Below are positions 1 to 5,328 of a stretch of 5,583 nucleotides of DNA, in pieces. Position 1 is the first letter of the stretch. Each line of letters begins with the position of its first letter. Under the pieces are notes generated by a model that was not told the DNA's origin, did not search any database, and worked only from the letters and a program-made list of their open reading frames with translations. Source of the stretch: Treponema sp. (GTDB lineage: Bacteria; Spirochaetota; Spirochaetia; Treponematales; Breznakiellaceae); NCBI GenBank assembly GCA_031289935.1, contig JAITON010000166.1:1-5583 (forward strand), read 5' to 3'. The translations under genes were made by a program, and so were the position numbers.

Positions 1-10
1 GCACGATGTA

Positions 11-129
11 TTTAGCACATCGCATGATATATTTTAGTCCATCGCATGAACTAATTTAGTCCATCGCATGAACTAATTTAGTCCACCACATGAACTAATT
101 TAGTCCACCACATGAACTAATTTAGTCCA
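11..129. repeat. 22-bp tandem repeat array, five units plus a partial sixth
   Basis: Units start at 11, 33, 55, 77 and 99, each exactly 22 bp, and a 9-base remnant sits at 121-129. Units 2 and 3 are identical and have the form TTTAGTCCA, TCGCA, TGAACTAA. Units 4 and 5 are identical to each other and differ from these only in the middle, CCACA instead of TCGCA. Unit 1 is decayed (TTTAGCACA, TCGCA, TGATATAT). Each unit is an imperfect dyad: with the first T of the next unit, its left and right 9-base arms pair with a single mismatch, which becomes a G-U pair in minus-strand RNA. There are no unique spacers, so this is not a CRISPR array. It is AT-rich compared with its GC-rich surroundings and lies 3' of the cardiolipin synthase gene. 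A further 10-base match to the unit (AGTCCATCGC) occurs alone at 204-213. The function is unknown. Confidence 0.93.
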
Positions 130-204
130 AGCAATCCCGCCGTGCAATCCACCCTGCAATCCGCCAACGGCGGAATTGCCCGGCGGGATTGCTTGCGGAT
201 TGCA
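129..204. repeat. Nested inverted repeats built on the heptamer GCAATCC
   Basis: A perfect 14-bp inverted repeat has arms at 129-142 and 181-194. Inside it is a second stem: GCAATCCGCC at 156-165 faces GGCGG (169-173) and ATTGC (175-179) across a 3-base loop, with one bulged A at 174. A third element at 195-204 is the exact reverse complement of 155-164, so it could compete with the inner stem. The heptamer GCAATCC occurs at 131, 144, 156 and 245, and its complement GGATTGC at 186, 197 and 262. This is seven copies in about 140 bp. The patch is non-coding and lies where the minus-strand operon would run out. It could be a REP-like palindromic element or a structured 3' untranslated region. 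Confidence 0.8.
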
Positions 205-217
205 GTCCATCGCCGGG

Positions 218-242
218 GGAGTTTCGGCATAGCCGAAACTCC
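218..242 (-). terminator. Perfect 11-bp hairpin downstream of cls, possible terminator
   Basis: GGAGTTTCGGC at 218-228 and GCCGAAACTCC at 232-242 are exact reverse complements around the 3-base loop ATA. The hairpin begins about 30 bases past the stop codon of the cardiolipin synthase gene, a suitable place for a terminator. Neither strand shows the run of T residues expected of an intrinsic terminator, so it may instead protect the 3' end of the message, or be part of the neighbouring repeat patch. The hairpin is certain as a sequence feature; its role is not. Confidence 0.35.
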
Positions 243-244
243 AG

Positions 245-268
245 GCAATCCCGCCGTAGGTGGATTGC
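245..268. repeat. Short inverted repeat of the GCAATCC heptamer
   Basis: GCAATCC at 245-251 faces its exact complement GGATTGC at 262-268 across a 10-base loop. It ends four bases before the cls stop codon. The 12 bases from 245 repeat the start of the larger palindrome at 131-142, so this appears to be a second, smaller copy of the same element. Confidence 0.6.
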
Positions 269-271
269 ACA

Positions 272-1822
272 TTACATAAGGGGCGCGAAGACCCGGAGCA
301 GGTCCTGGAAGAGCCTCTGGACGAGGTTCCGGGAACAGTCCGCCGGGCTAATCTCGTGGCACCGGGGGAGGGTCTGGAGGAAATCCGCCTTAACCGCCTG
401 GACTACCCGGTTCTTGCAGACCCAGACCCCGCATTCAAAGTGCAGGTACAGGCTGCGGAAATCCAGGTTGGTAGTGCCCACGGTGGCCACCCGGTCATCG
501 GACACAAAGGTCTTGGAGTGGTTAAAGCCCTGGGAATACTCGTAGACCCGCACCCCCGCCTGGATAAGCTGCCGGTAATAGGACCGGGACACGATGCGGA
601 CGTACCATTTATCCCAGCGGTGGGGGGTGATAATCCGCACGTCCACGCCGCTCTTGGCCGCCAGGGTCAGGGCCGAGAGCAGATTGTCGTCCACCACCAG
701 GTAGGGCGTGTTAATGTAAAGATATTCCTTGGCATTATTGATAATCTGAATATAGACGTGCTCCCCCACGTTTTCCGCGTCCACGGGGCTGTCCGCGTAG
801 GGCTGGACATAGCCGTCGGATTCCACGGTACAGGGCTGATCGCGCCAGGGGTACAGGGCCTTAAAATCGTCCTTTTGAAGGCGCCGCATATTCCACATCT
901 GCAAAAAGATCAGGGTTAAGGACCAGGCGGCTTCCCCTTCAATCCTGATGGCCGAATCCTTCCAGTGGCCGAAGCGGTCTACCGCGTTGATGTACTCGTC
1001 CGCCAGATTGAGCCCCCCGGTAAAGGCGATCTTCCCGTCTATCGAGATGATCTTCCGGTGGTCCCGGTTGTTCTGCTGGGACGATAGAATAGGCTTAAAG
1101 GGGCTGTGGACCAGGCACTTAATGCCCCGGCTCTCCAGGTAGTGGTTAAAGTCCAGGGGCAGGGAGAGCAGGCAGCCCATATCGTCGTAGATCATCCGCA
1201 CCTCAAGCCCTTCCCGGGCCTTCCGCGCCATAATGTCCAGGACGGGGTTCAGCATCTTCCCCTGGCGGAGGATGAAAAACTCCATAAAGATGTAGGTCTC
1301 CGCCTTTTCCAGGTCCTTAAGCAGGGCCTCGAAGAAGCTTTCGCCGCCGCTGTAGTATTCGGCCTGGGTGTGGGCGTAGAGGGGGTAGCCGGCGTAGTTC
1401 TGGAGGTAGCGCACCTGGGGCAGCCAGTCCACCCGGCCCGCTTCGAGGCCCGGCAGGACGTTTCCCGGCAGGCCGAACCAGGGCCGGACATCCTCCTGGG
1501 ACTCCATGATCCGCCGCCTGAGGCTCCGGGAATTGGACTGGAAGTAAAAGAAAATATACAGGGCCCCCCCAAAGAGGGGGACGCTTAAGATCAGGAAAAT
1601 CCAGGTGAGTTTGTAGGCCGGCTTCTCCTGCCTGTTCAGAATAAAAAAGCTGACCATGATGCTCACGCCGTTCAGGACCAGGCTGAGGATTTGAAAGCTC
1701 AGGCTGGAGCCCAGGATGAGCACGATAAGAAAGATAATCTGGACCAGGAGCAGGCCGGCCACCAGGAGCCGCTGCCTAAAGAGGATTCGCACCCACTGTT
1801 TTGCCGAAACCGGATATTCCAT
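272..1822 (-). CDS. cls: Cardiolipin synthase, phospholipase D superfamily
   Basis: Complete protein of 516 residues, a usual length for bacterial Cls. Enzymes of this family join two phosphatidylglycerols into cardiolipin plus glycerol at the inner membrane. Three hydrophobic segments lie at about 19-38, 41-62 and 72-94, making an N-terminal membrane anchor. Two catalytic HKD motifs follow: H255, K257, D262 (HRKIISID), then GGLNLADEY; and H435, K437, D442 (HSKTFVSD), then GTTNLDFRS. The spacing between the motifs and the two-motif build are those of Cls and not of a nuclease with a single motif. The last residues (RLFQDLLRVFAPLM) also resemble the normal family C-terminus, so the gene looks intact. 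The ATG lies 14 bp after the stop of the yciO-like gene. An AGGA overlapping that stop, 12 bases before the ATG, is a plausible if distant ribosome binding site. The two genes are likely cotranscribed. Which Cls subtype it is cannot be settled here. Confidence 0.95.
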   Translation of the reverse strand: MEYPVSAKQWVRILFRQRLLVAGLLLVQIIFLIVLILGSSLSFQILSLVLNGVSIMVSFFILNRQEKPAYKLTWIFLILSVPLFGGALYIFFYFQSNSRSLRRRIMESQEDVRPWFGLPGNVLPGLEAGRVDWLPQVRYLQNYAGYPLYAHTQAEYYSGGESFFEALLKDLEKAETYIFMEFFILRQGKMLNPVLDIMARKAREGLEVRMIYDDMGCLLSLPLDFNHYLESRGIKCLVHSPFKPILSSQQNNRDHRKIISIDGKIAFTGGLNLADEYINAVDRFGHWKDSAIRIEGEAAWSLTLIFLQMWNMRRLQKDDFKALYPWRDQPCTVESDGYVQPYADSPVDAENVGEHVYIQIINNAKEYLYINTPYLVVDDNLLSALTLAAKSGVDVRIITPHRWDKWYVRIVSRSYYRQLIQAGVRVYEYSQGFNHSKTFVSDDRVATVGTTNLDFRSLYLHFECGVWVCKNRVVQAVKADFLQTLPRCHEISPADCSRNLVQRLFQDLLRVFAPLM

Positions 1823-1836
1823 TATCTATCACATTC

Positions 1837-2511
1837 CTAGGCGGGCCAGGGTCCCGCTCCCCCTCGGACCAGATGGACCTCATCGCCGCTCAGGTCCAGA
1901 ATGGTCGAAAAGAGCCGCCGCTGGTCCTCGCCGGGATCCAGGATCAGGTCCAGGGAACTGATAGCCTCCAGCTCCCAGCCCCCTTCAAAGAGATCCTCCT
2001 CCAGGGCCAGGGGCGCTGCCCAGGGCTCTGCCCAGGGCTCTGCCCAGGGCTCTGCCCGGGGCGCCGCCCGGGTCATGCTCCGTTTGGCGGTTACCGAGTA
2101 GAGGGGCAGCCCCAGGGTCCCGATCAAAGCCGGGGCCACCGGGTGGCCGGGGATACGGACCCCCAGCTCCGGCCGTCTAAGGCCCAGGGCCTTTTCGGTT
2201 CCCCCTAGGGTCCTCAGGATAAAGACATAGGGCCCCGGCGAGAGCCGCCGGATAAGGCGGAAGCGGCTGTTGTCCAGGGAACAGTACTCCCCGAACTGGG
2301 AAATACCGGAACAGAGCAGGGTAAAGCGCCGTTCCTCCCGTTCCCCCGAAAGTTTCCTGAGCCGGGCTATCCCCTCCCTGGAACGGGAGGAGCATACCAG
2401 GCTCCAGCTCGTGTCCGAGGGCAGGGCCAGAAGCCCCCCTTCGGCCAGGAGGGAGGCCGCCTTCCTGAGGATTCGGTCGTCAATATTCGAGGGAACCAGA
2501 TACTCTATCAT
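1837..2511 (-). CDS. yciO: YciO-like protein, Sua5/YciO/YrdC family
   Basis: Protein of 224 residues, slightly longer than the roughly 206 of E. coli YciO. The fold signature is clear: PSDTSWSL at 31-38 matches the PTDT-type nucleotide pocket motif, FTLLCSGIS is at 63-71, SPGPYVFIL at 91-99 and GVRIPGHP at 117-124. From recalled sequence, the order and wording follow E. coli YciO more closely than TsaC/Sua5. The KxR and SxN signatures of the threonylcarbamoyl-AMP synthases are not evident: the corresponding stretches read RKLSGEREE and YSVTAKRS. A role as the main tRNA t6A synthase is therefore unlikely, and the reaction is not known to me. Residues 153-164 are three tandem AEPW tetrapeptides encoded by a 12-bp repeat, inside what should be a surface loop after the core. 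It is the first gene of a probable operon with cls. The ATG has no strong Shine-Dalgarno sequence, but a good -10 element lies upstream. Confidence 0.85.
   Translation of the reverse strand: MIEYLVPSNIDDRILRKAASLLAEGGLLALPSDTSWSLVCSSRSREGIARLRKLSGEREERRFTLLCSGISQFGEYCSLDNSRFRLIRRLSPGPYVFILRTLGGTEKALGLRRPELGVRIPGHPVAPALIGTLGLPLYSVTAKRSMTRAAPRAEPWAEPWAEPWAAPLALEEDLFEGGWELEAISSLDLILDPGEDQRRLFSTILDLSGDEVHLVRGGAGPWPA
2015..2074. repeat. Five-unit 12-bp tandem repeat inside the yciO-like gene
   Basis: Units start at 2015, 2027, 2039, 2051 and 2063 on the plus strand. The second and third are identical (TCTGCCCAGGGC); the others differ at one to three or four positions. Read from the minus strand they encode AEPW three times, flanked by degenerate Ala-Pro-Arg codons. 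As 12 is a multiple of three, gain or loss of units keeps the reading frame. Confidence 0.92.
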
Positions 2512-2536
2512 TATTACCAGCGTACCACAGGGCCGC

Positions 2537-2566
2537 AGTATAGCACGGCCTGCCGGGGACGGTCCA
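2537..2566 (-). promoter_or_regulatory. Candidate promoter for the yciO-cls operon
   Basis: Read on the minus strand, a TATACT -10 hexamer (2542 down to 2537) is directly preceded by TGC, giving an extended -10. TGGACC (2566 down to 2561) matches four of six bases of the sigma-70 -35 and is 18 bases away. Transcription would begin near 2530, leaving about 20 bases of leader. The -10 is convincing and the -35 is weak. Confidence 0.5.
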
Positions 2567-2590
2567 GGGTACGGTTCCCCGGACGGCCCC
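2559..2590. promoter_or_regulatory. Three ACGGYYC direct repeats at 12-bp spacing, possible operator
   Basis: ACGGTCC, ACGGTTC and ACGGCCC start at 2559, 2571 and 2583, exactly 12 bp apart. They overlap the -35 of the yciO promoter and end 10 bp before the -35 of the opposite promoter. A 7-bp inverted repeat (CCGGGGA at 2553-2559, TCCCCGG at 2576-2582) overlaps them. The placement suits a shared regulator site, but the motif is GC-rich and short, and chance is a real alternative. Confidence 0.25.
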
Positions 2591-2600
2591 CAGAAAGCCC

Positions 2601-2629
2601 TTGAAAAGCCGCCTATACCATGCTAATCT
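2601..2629 (+). promoter_or_regulatory. Candidate promoter for the membrane-protein pair, possibly leaderless
   Basis: TTGAAA at 2601-2606 matches five of six bases of the sigma-70 -35. After 17 bases comes TAATCT at 2624-2629, preceded by TGC as an extended -10. TAATCT is only a 3/6 match to TATAAT but keeps the TAnnnT core. A start site six to seven bases downstream would fall on the GTG start codon at 2636, so the message may carry no leader. No Shine-Dalgarno sequence is present before that GTG. Confidence 0.45.
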
Positions 2630-2635
2630 TACCGG

Positions 2636-3595
2636 GTGAAAAAGGTGGTGAAGCTGGCGTTCTTCTTCAGCTTCTGTTTCATTCTGATCCTCCTGCTGGC
2701 TGCCGCGGCGATTTTCCTGGCCCGCTGGCTGGACGCGGCCCGGTATATCCCCGCCCGGTCCCTGGCTCTGTTCAGCGCCCTTAAGGATTCCCTCCAGCGC
2801 TGCCTCCCGGCGGCCCTCTACGGCGCGCTGGCGTTCAGCCTGGCCTATGCCTGCCGGAAAAAGACGCCGGCCTTTGTCTCGATGCTCTGTCTTTTCGTCC
2901 TCTCCCTGGGCCTGGGCGCCGGCTTTTCCCTGGGGCTGGAAAGGCTCGCCGGGCCTGGGGCCTATCAGGGGGAACTAACCCCCCCCCGGACCCTGGGGGA
3001 GCCGGGGCTCATACTCTCCCAGGGAGACACGGCCACGATACTTCTGGCGGATCCCGGCGATGCCGGCGGCGCCCGGGTAATTTCCCTCCAGGACCGGCCC
3101 CTGCTCTATGAGGAGAACCCTCCGGGACCGGCCTTCCCCGAACTGCCGCCGGCCCCCTTCGACCTGGAACTGCCGGGCTTTATCACGTCCCTGGGAGTGG
3201 ATTTATCCCTGGCCGCCCGGAACCTGGAAAACCGGCTTGCGGGGGGGAACCGCTCCCTGATCGTCTATCTGGGGGCCCTCTGCTTCTTCCTGGTCTCCCT
3301 GCGCTTTATGTTTACCCTGAGCGTCTGGCCCCTGGCCAGCGCCACTATCGCGCTCCTGGTCTTCCGGGGAATATTGAGCCTTGAGGTCTTTCTGAACACC
3401 GCTTCCACCCAGAACTACCTGGCGGGCCTGCTGGGGGGGCTGCTCCCCGGGGAACCGCTTCCCGGGAGCGTCCTGGCCGCCGGTCCCGGGGCGCTCGTGA
3501 GCCCGGTTATTCTGGCGTTCCTGGGAGTTCTGGCCCTCCTCGTCTCCCTGCCGCTGTCCCGGCGGCGGCAAAAAAGGGAGGCCGGACATGGCTAA
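2636..3595 (+). CDS. Six-helix membrane protein with one extracytoplasmic domain, LptF/G-like topology
   Basis: Protein of 319 residues that I do not recognise by sequence. Likely membrane helices are at about 8-29, 56-72 and 79-98, then a soluble stretch at 103-205, then helices at about 207-224, 226-250 and 287-307, and a basic tail (SRRRQKR). The soluble part contains short alternating segments that look like beta strands (for example GLILSQGDTATILLADP). The 3 + domain + 3 layout is that of LptF/LptG permeases, though the domain is smaller than usual, so this is a topology match only. The GTG at 2636 is the first possible start because an in-frame TAA lies at 2624-2626; GTG codons at 2645 and 2648 are alternatives. 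A run of nine C residues at 2979-2987 lies inside the gene. Its end overlaps the next gene by 8 bp, which suggests translational coupling and a joint function. Confidence 0.85.
   Translation: MKKVVKLAFFFSFCFILILLLAAAAIFLARWLDAARYIPARSLALFSALKDSLQRCLPAALYGALAFSLAYACRKKTPAFVSMLCLFVLSLGLGAGFSLGLERLAGPGAYQGELTPPRTLGEPGLILSQGDTATILLADPGDAGGARVISLQDRPLLYEENPPGPAFPELPPAPFDLELPGFITSLGVDLSLAARNLENRLAGGNRSLIVYLGALCFFLVSLRFMFTLSVWPLASATIALLVFRGILSLEVFLNTASTQNYLAGLLGGLLPGEPLPGSVLAAGPGALVSPVILAFLGVLALLVSLPLSRRRQKREAGHG
2979..2987 (+). repeat. Homopolymeric C9 tract inside a coding region
   Basis: Nine consecutive C residues encode the end of Thr, Pro-Pro and the start of Arg near residues 115-118 of the 319-residue protein. 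The frame is open in this copy. Two runs of seven G (3241-3247 and 3433-3439) lie in the same gene. Tracts of this length can slip during replication. Confidence 0.9.
3576..3581 (+). promoter_or_regulatory. Strong ribosome binding site for the 577-residue protein
   Basis: GGGAGG lies six bases before the ATG at 3588, inside the end of the upstream gene. It decides for ATG 3588 over the in-frame ATG at 3603, which has no such site. It also shows that this genome uses Shine-Dalgarno initiation, which makes the absence of one at 2636 more notable. Confidence 0.75.
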
Positions 3596-5321
3596 ACCCG
3601 GCATGAGAGTCGCGCTCCTCTCCCCTCAGGCGATTTTCTGCTATTACATCGTCCTTTCCTTTGCCGCCATAGTCGTCTTTAGGCTGATTTCACCGGGGAG
3701 CCCGGCCCCCCTGGATATCTACACCGCTTCCTGGGCCCTGAGCCAGGGGATTCTGAGCTGTATATCCCTTTTCCCCGCCCTGGCTATGACGGGCCTGATC
3801 ATTCCCTTTGGGTTTTTCTCCCAGGCCGCATTCCTGGACCGGTTGTTCCGGCCGGTCCTCTGCGCCTGTACCGCCGCCCTGATATACAGCGCCCTTTTCC
3901 TTTTGGCGCTTCCTCTGGCCGAAGGCTGGGAAGCGGATATGCGCTACCAGGGGGATATCTACCAGGAATCCTGGGGAAAGGTCCAGGATTTTGCCGCCCA
4001 GGAGGAATGGGACAAGGCATCCCGGTTCCTGGCGGTCTGCGAGAAGATTTGGCCGGAAAATCCTGCCCTCGATTCCCTGCGGATACAGATCAGCGTGGAA
4101 ACGGACCGGTCCTGGCGCCGTGAGGGGGAGGCGCCCCCGGCTTCCACCGGAGAAACTCCGGCGGAAGCCGGCCCCCCGGTGGAAGCCGGCCCCCTGGACG
4201 CCGCCCAGGCCCTGCGGCTTTCCGAAGCGGCCTTTGCGGAGGAGCGTTACTACGACGCCCACTGGCTGGCCACGCTGGCAGGCCGGCTTGCCCGGAGCGG
4301 CAGCATGGAAGCCCAGGAATCCGTTCTGGCCGCCAGCCGGGCCTGGAACGAAATCAGCTCCCCGACGCCGGCCAGCCGGGAAGTCGAGTCCGGGCGGATC
4401 TTCCGCATGAAGCAGGCCGCCTACGAGGCCATGGTGGCCGGCGACTGGATCCGCGCCTACTATCGTTTTCTGGAATTGGCGGATCTGACCCCCAAGGACC
4501 CCGAGGCGGTCCAGTTTCGGGATTATTGCCAGGAACAGGTTGCCGGAATCGCTTTTTTTGCCGACGAACTCGAAATGGCCCTGGGAGACATCCTGTCCGG
4601 CGCGATCTTCTCCCTGCCCACGGGAGACTACGGCCGTATCGTCCTGCGCTTCGGCGCCCTGACGGCCGGAACCGATCTGGCCTACGGTCTGGATATGGAG
4701 GCCCTGCTGTTTGACGCCGCCGGGGGGCTGCGCAGCCGGGTCGAAGCCCCCTCGGTCAAGATCGTGGACCGGAACCTGGACACGGGACCGCAGGTCTGTA
4801 TCCTCCTCAGGACCCTGGACCGGGCCGGTGAAACTCTCTTAGGGGAACCGGTATGGACCGGCCAGGCCCCCATGGACTCCGCCCTGATCATGCTGGACCT
4901 TGCTTACGAGGATTTTCTCCTGGGCGCCGACACCCGGCGGGGAGTGGCGAACATGAGCCTGGCGGAACTCTTTGCCGCTCACCGGAGCCTGGGGCGTTAC
5001 GGCTTCCTCCCCCAGACTTTCCAGGCGGAGATCTGCCGCCGCATTGCCGAACCCGCCTTCCTGCTCCCCCTGTTGATCCTCTGCCTGGTAGCCGGCTGGC
5101 GGCTCCGTCCGGAAAAACAGCCTAAGCTTCCGGCCTTTTTCATGCCGGTACTCCTGCCCATCGTGGGCAGCGGCTTTATTCAGCTCTACCGGGCCCTGAT
5201 CAAGCTCGCCGGCGTCAGCCTCTCCCTCTATCTGGACCCCGGCTCCACGGTCCTCTGCATCGCGCTGGGCGCCGCAGCCCTCTTTATCCTGAGCCTGATC
5301 CTTCTGGCCGTTCAAAAGTAA
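3588..5321 (+). CDS. LptF/LptG-like permease with TPR-like extracytoplasmic insertion (putative)
   Basis: Protein of 577 residues. Helices at about 14-34, 52-76 and 87-110 precede a large soluble region (111-488), and helices at about 489-505, 515-535 and 553-574 close the chain. Within the soluble region, three helical hairpins resemble TPR units (about 125-160, 205-240 and 272-312; for example WDKASRFLAVCEKIWPENP). A Pro/Ala/Glu-rich linker (177-204) separates the first two. A likely beta-rich part at about 330-445 follows. Then comes MSLAEL at 456-461, and QAEICRRIAEPAFLLPLL around 479-496, which resembles the segment where LptF/G proteins re-enter the membrane after their jellyroll. Known LptF/G proteins move lipopolysaccharide out of the inner membrane with the ATPase LptB, and are about 350-400 residues long without TPRs. 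Here the substrate is unknown and no ATPase gene is in view. It is probably coupled with, and a partner of, the 319-residue protein. Being a real gene is nearly certain; the family call is tentative. Confidence 0.6.
   Translation: MAKPGMRVALLSPQAIFCYYIVLSFAAIVVFRLISPGSPAPLDIYTASWALSQGILSCISLFPALAMTGLIIPFGFFSQAAFLDRLFRPVLCACTAALIYSALFLLALPLAEGWEADMRYQGDIYQESWGKVQDFAAQEEWDKASRFLAVCEKIWPENPALDSLRIQISVETDRSWRREGEAPPASTGETPAEAGPPVEAGPLDAAQALRLSEAAFAEERYYDAHWLATLAGRLARSGSMEAQESVLAASRAWNEISSPTPASREVESGRIFRMKQAAYEAMVAGDWIRAYYRFLELADLTPKDPEAVQFRDYCQEQVAGIAFFADELEMALGDILSGAIFSLPTGDYGRIVLRFGALTAGTDLAYGLDMEALLFDAAGGLRSRVEAPSVKIVDRNLDTGPQVCILLRTLDRAGETLLGEPVWTGQAPMDSALIMLDLAYEDFLLGADTRRGVANMSLAELFAAHRSLGRYGFLPQTFQAEICRRIAEPAFLLPLLILCLVAGWRLRPEKQPKLPAFFMPVLLPIVGSGFIQLYRALIKLAGVSLSLYLDPGSTVLCIALGAAALFILSLILLAVQK
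4137..4194. repeat. Hairpin and 18-bp-spaced direct repeat in the coding linker
   Basis: Arms at 4137-4152 and 4156-4171 pair at 15 of 16 positions around the loop AAA. The right arm overlaps the first of two 14-base copies of GGAAGCCGGCCCCC (4163-4176 and 4181-4194), spaced 18 bp apart. Both features fall in the Pro/Ala/Glu-rich linker of the 577-residue protein and keep its frame (EAGPPVEAGPL). Confidence 0.8.
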
Positions 5322-5328
5322 AGCAAGC

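Noticed and set aside
11..129. CRISPR array
   Set aside because: The repeats abut with a constant 22-bp period and there are no unique spacers.
11..129. Short ATG-started peptides on the minus strand within the array
   Set aside because: Each unit creates a chance frame of about 12 codons that stops in the next unit; 22 is not a multiple of three and no ribosome binding site recurs.
189..545. Plus-strand frame of 118 codons starting in the palindrome patch
   Set aside because: It runs from non-coding repeats into the antisense of cls and reads as Arg/Ser-rich sequence without any family signature.
260..919. Open frame of 219 codons on the plus strand opposite cls
   Set aside because: It is antisense to the catalytic second half of a clear cardiolipin synthase and shows no recognisable domain; high GC makes such shadow frames common.
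1837..2511. TsaC/Sua5 tRNA threonylcarbamoyl-AMP synthase
   Set aside because: The KxR and SxN signatures are not evident and the sequence follows YciO instead.
3690..4262. Open frame of 190 codons on the minus strand opposite the 577-residue protein
   Set aside because: Its composition is rich in Gly, Arg and Pro with no hydrophobic core pattern, and the plus frame has coherent helices, TPR-like repeats and a ribosome binding site.
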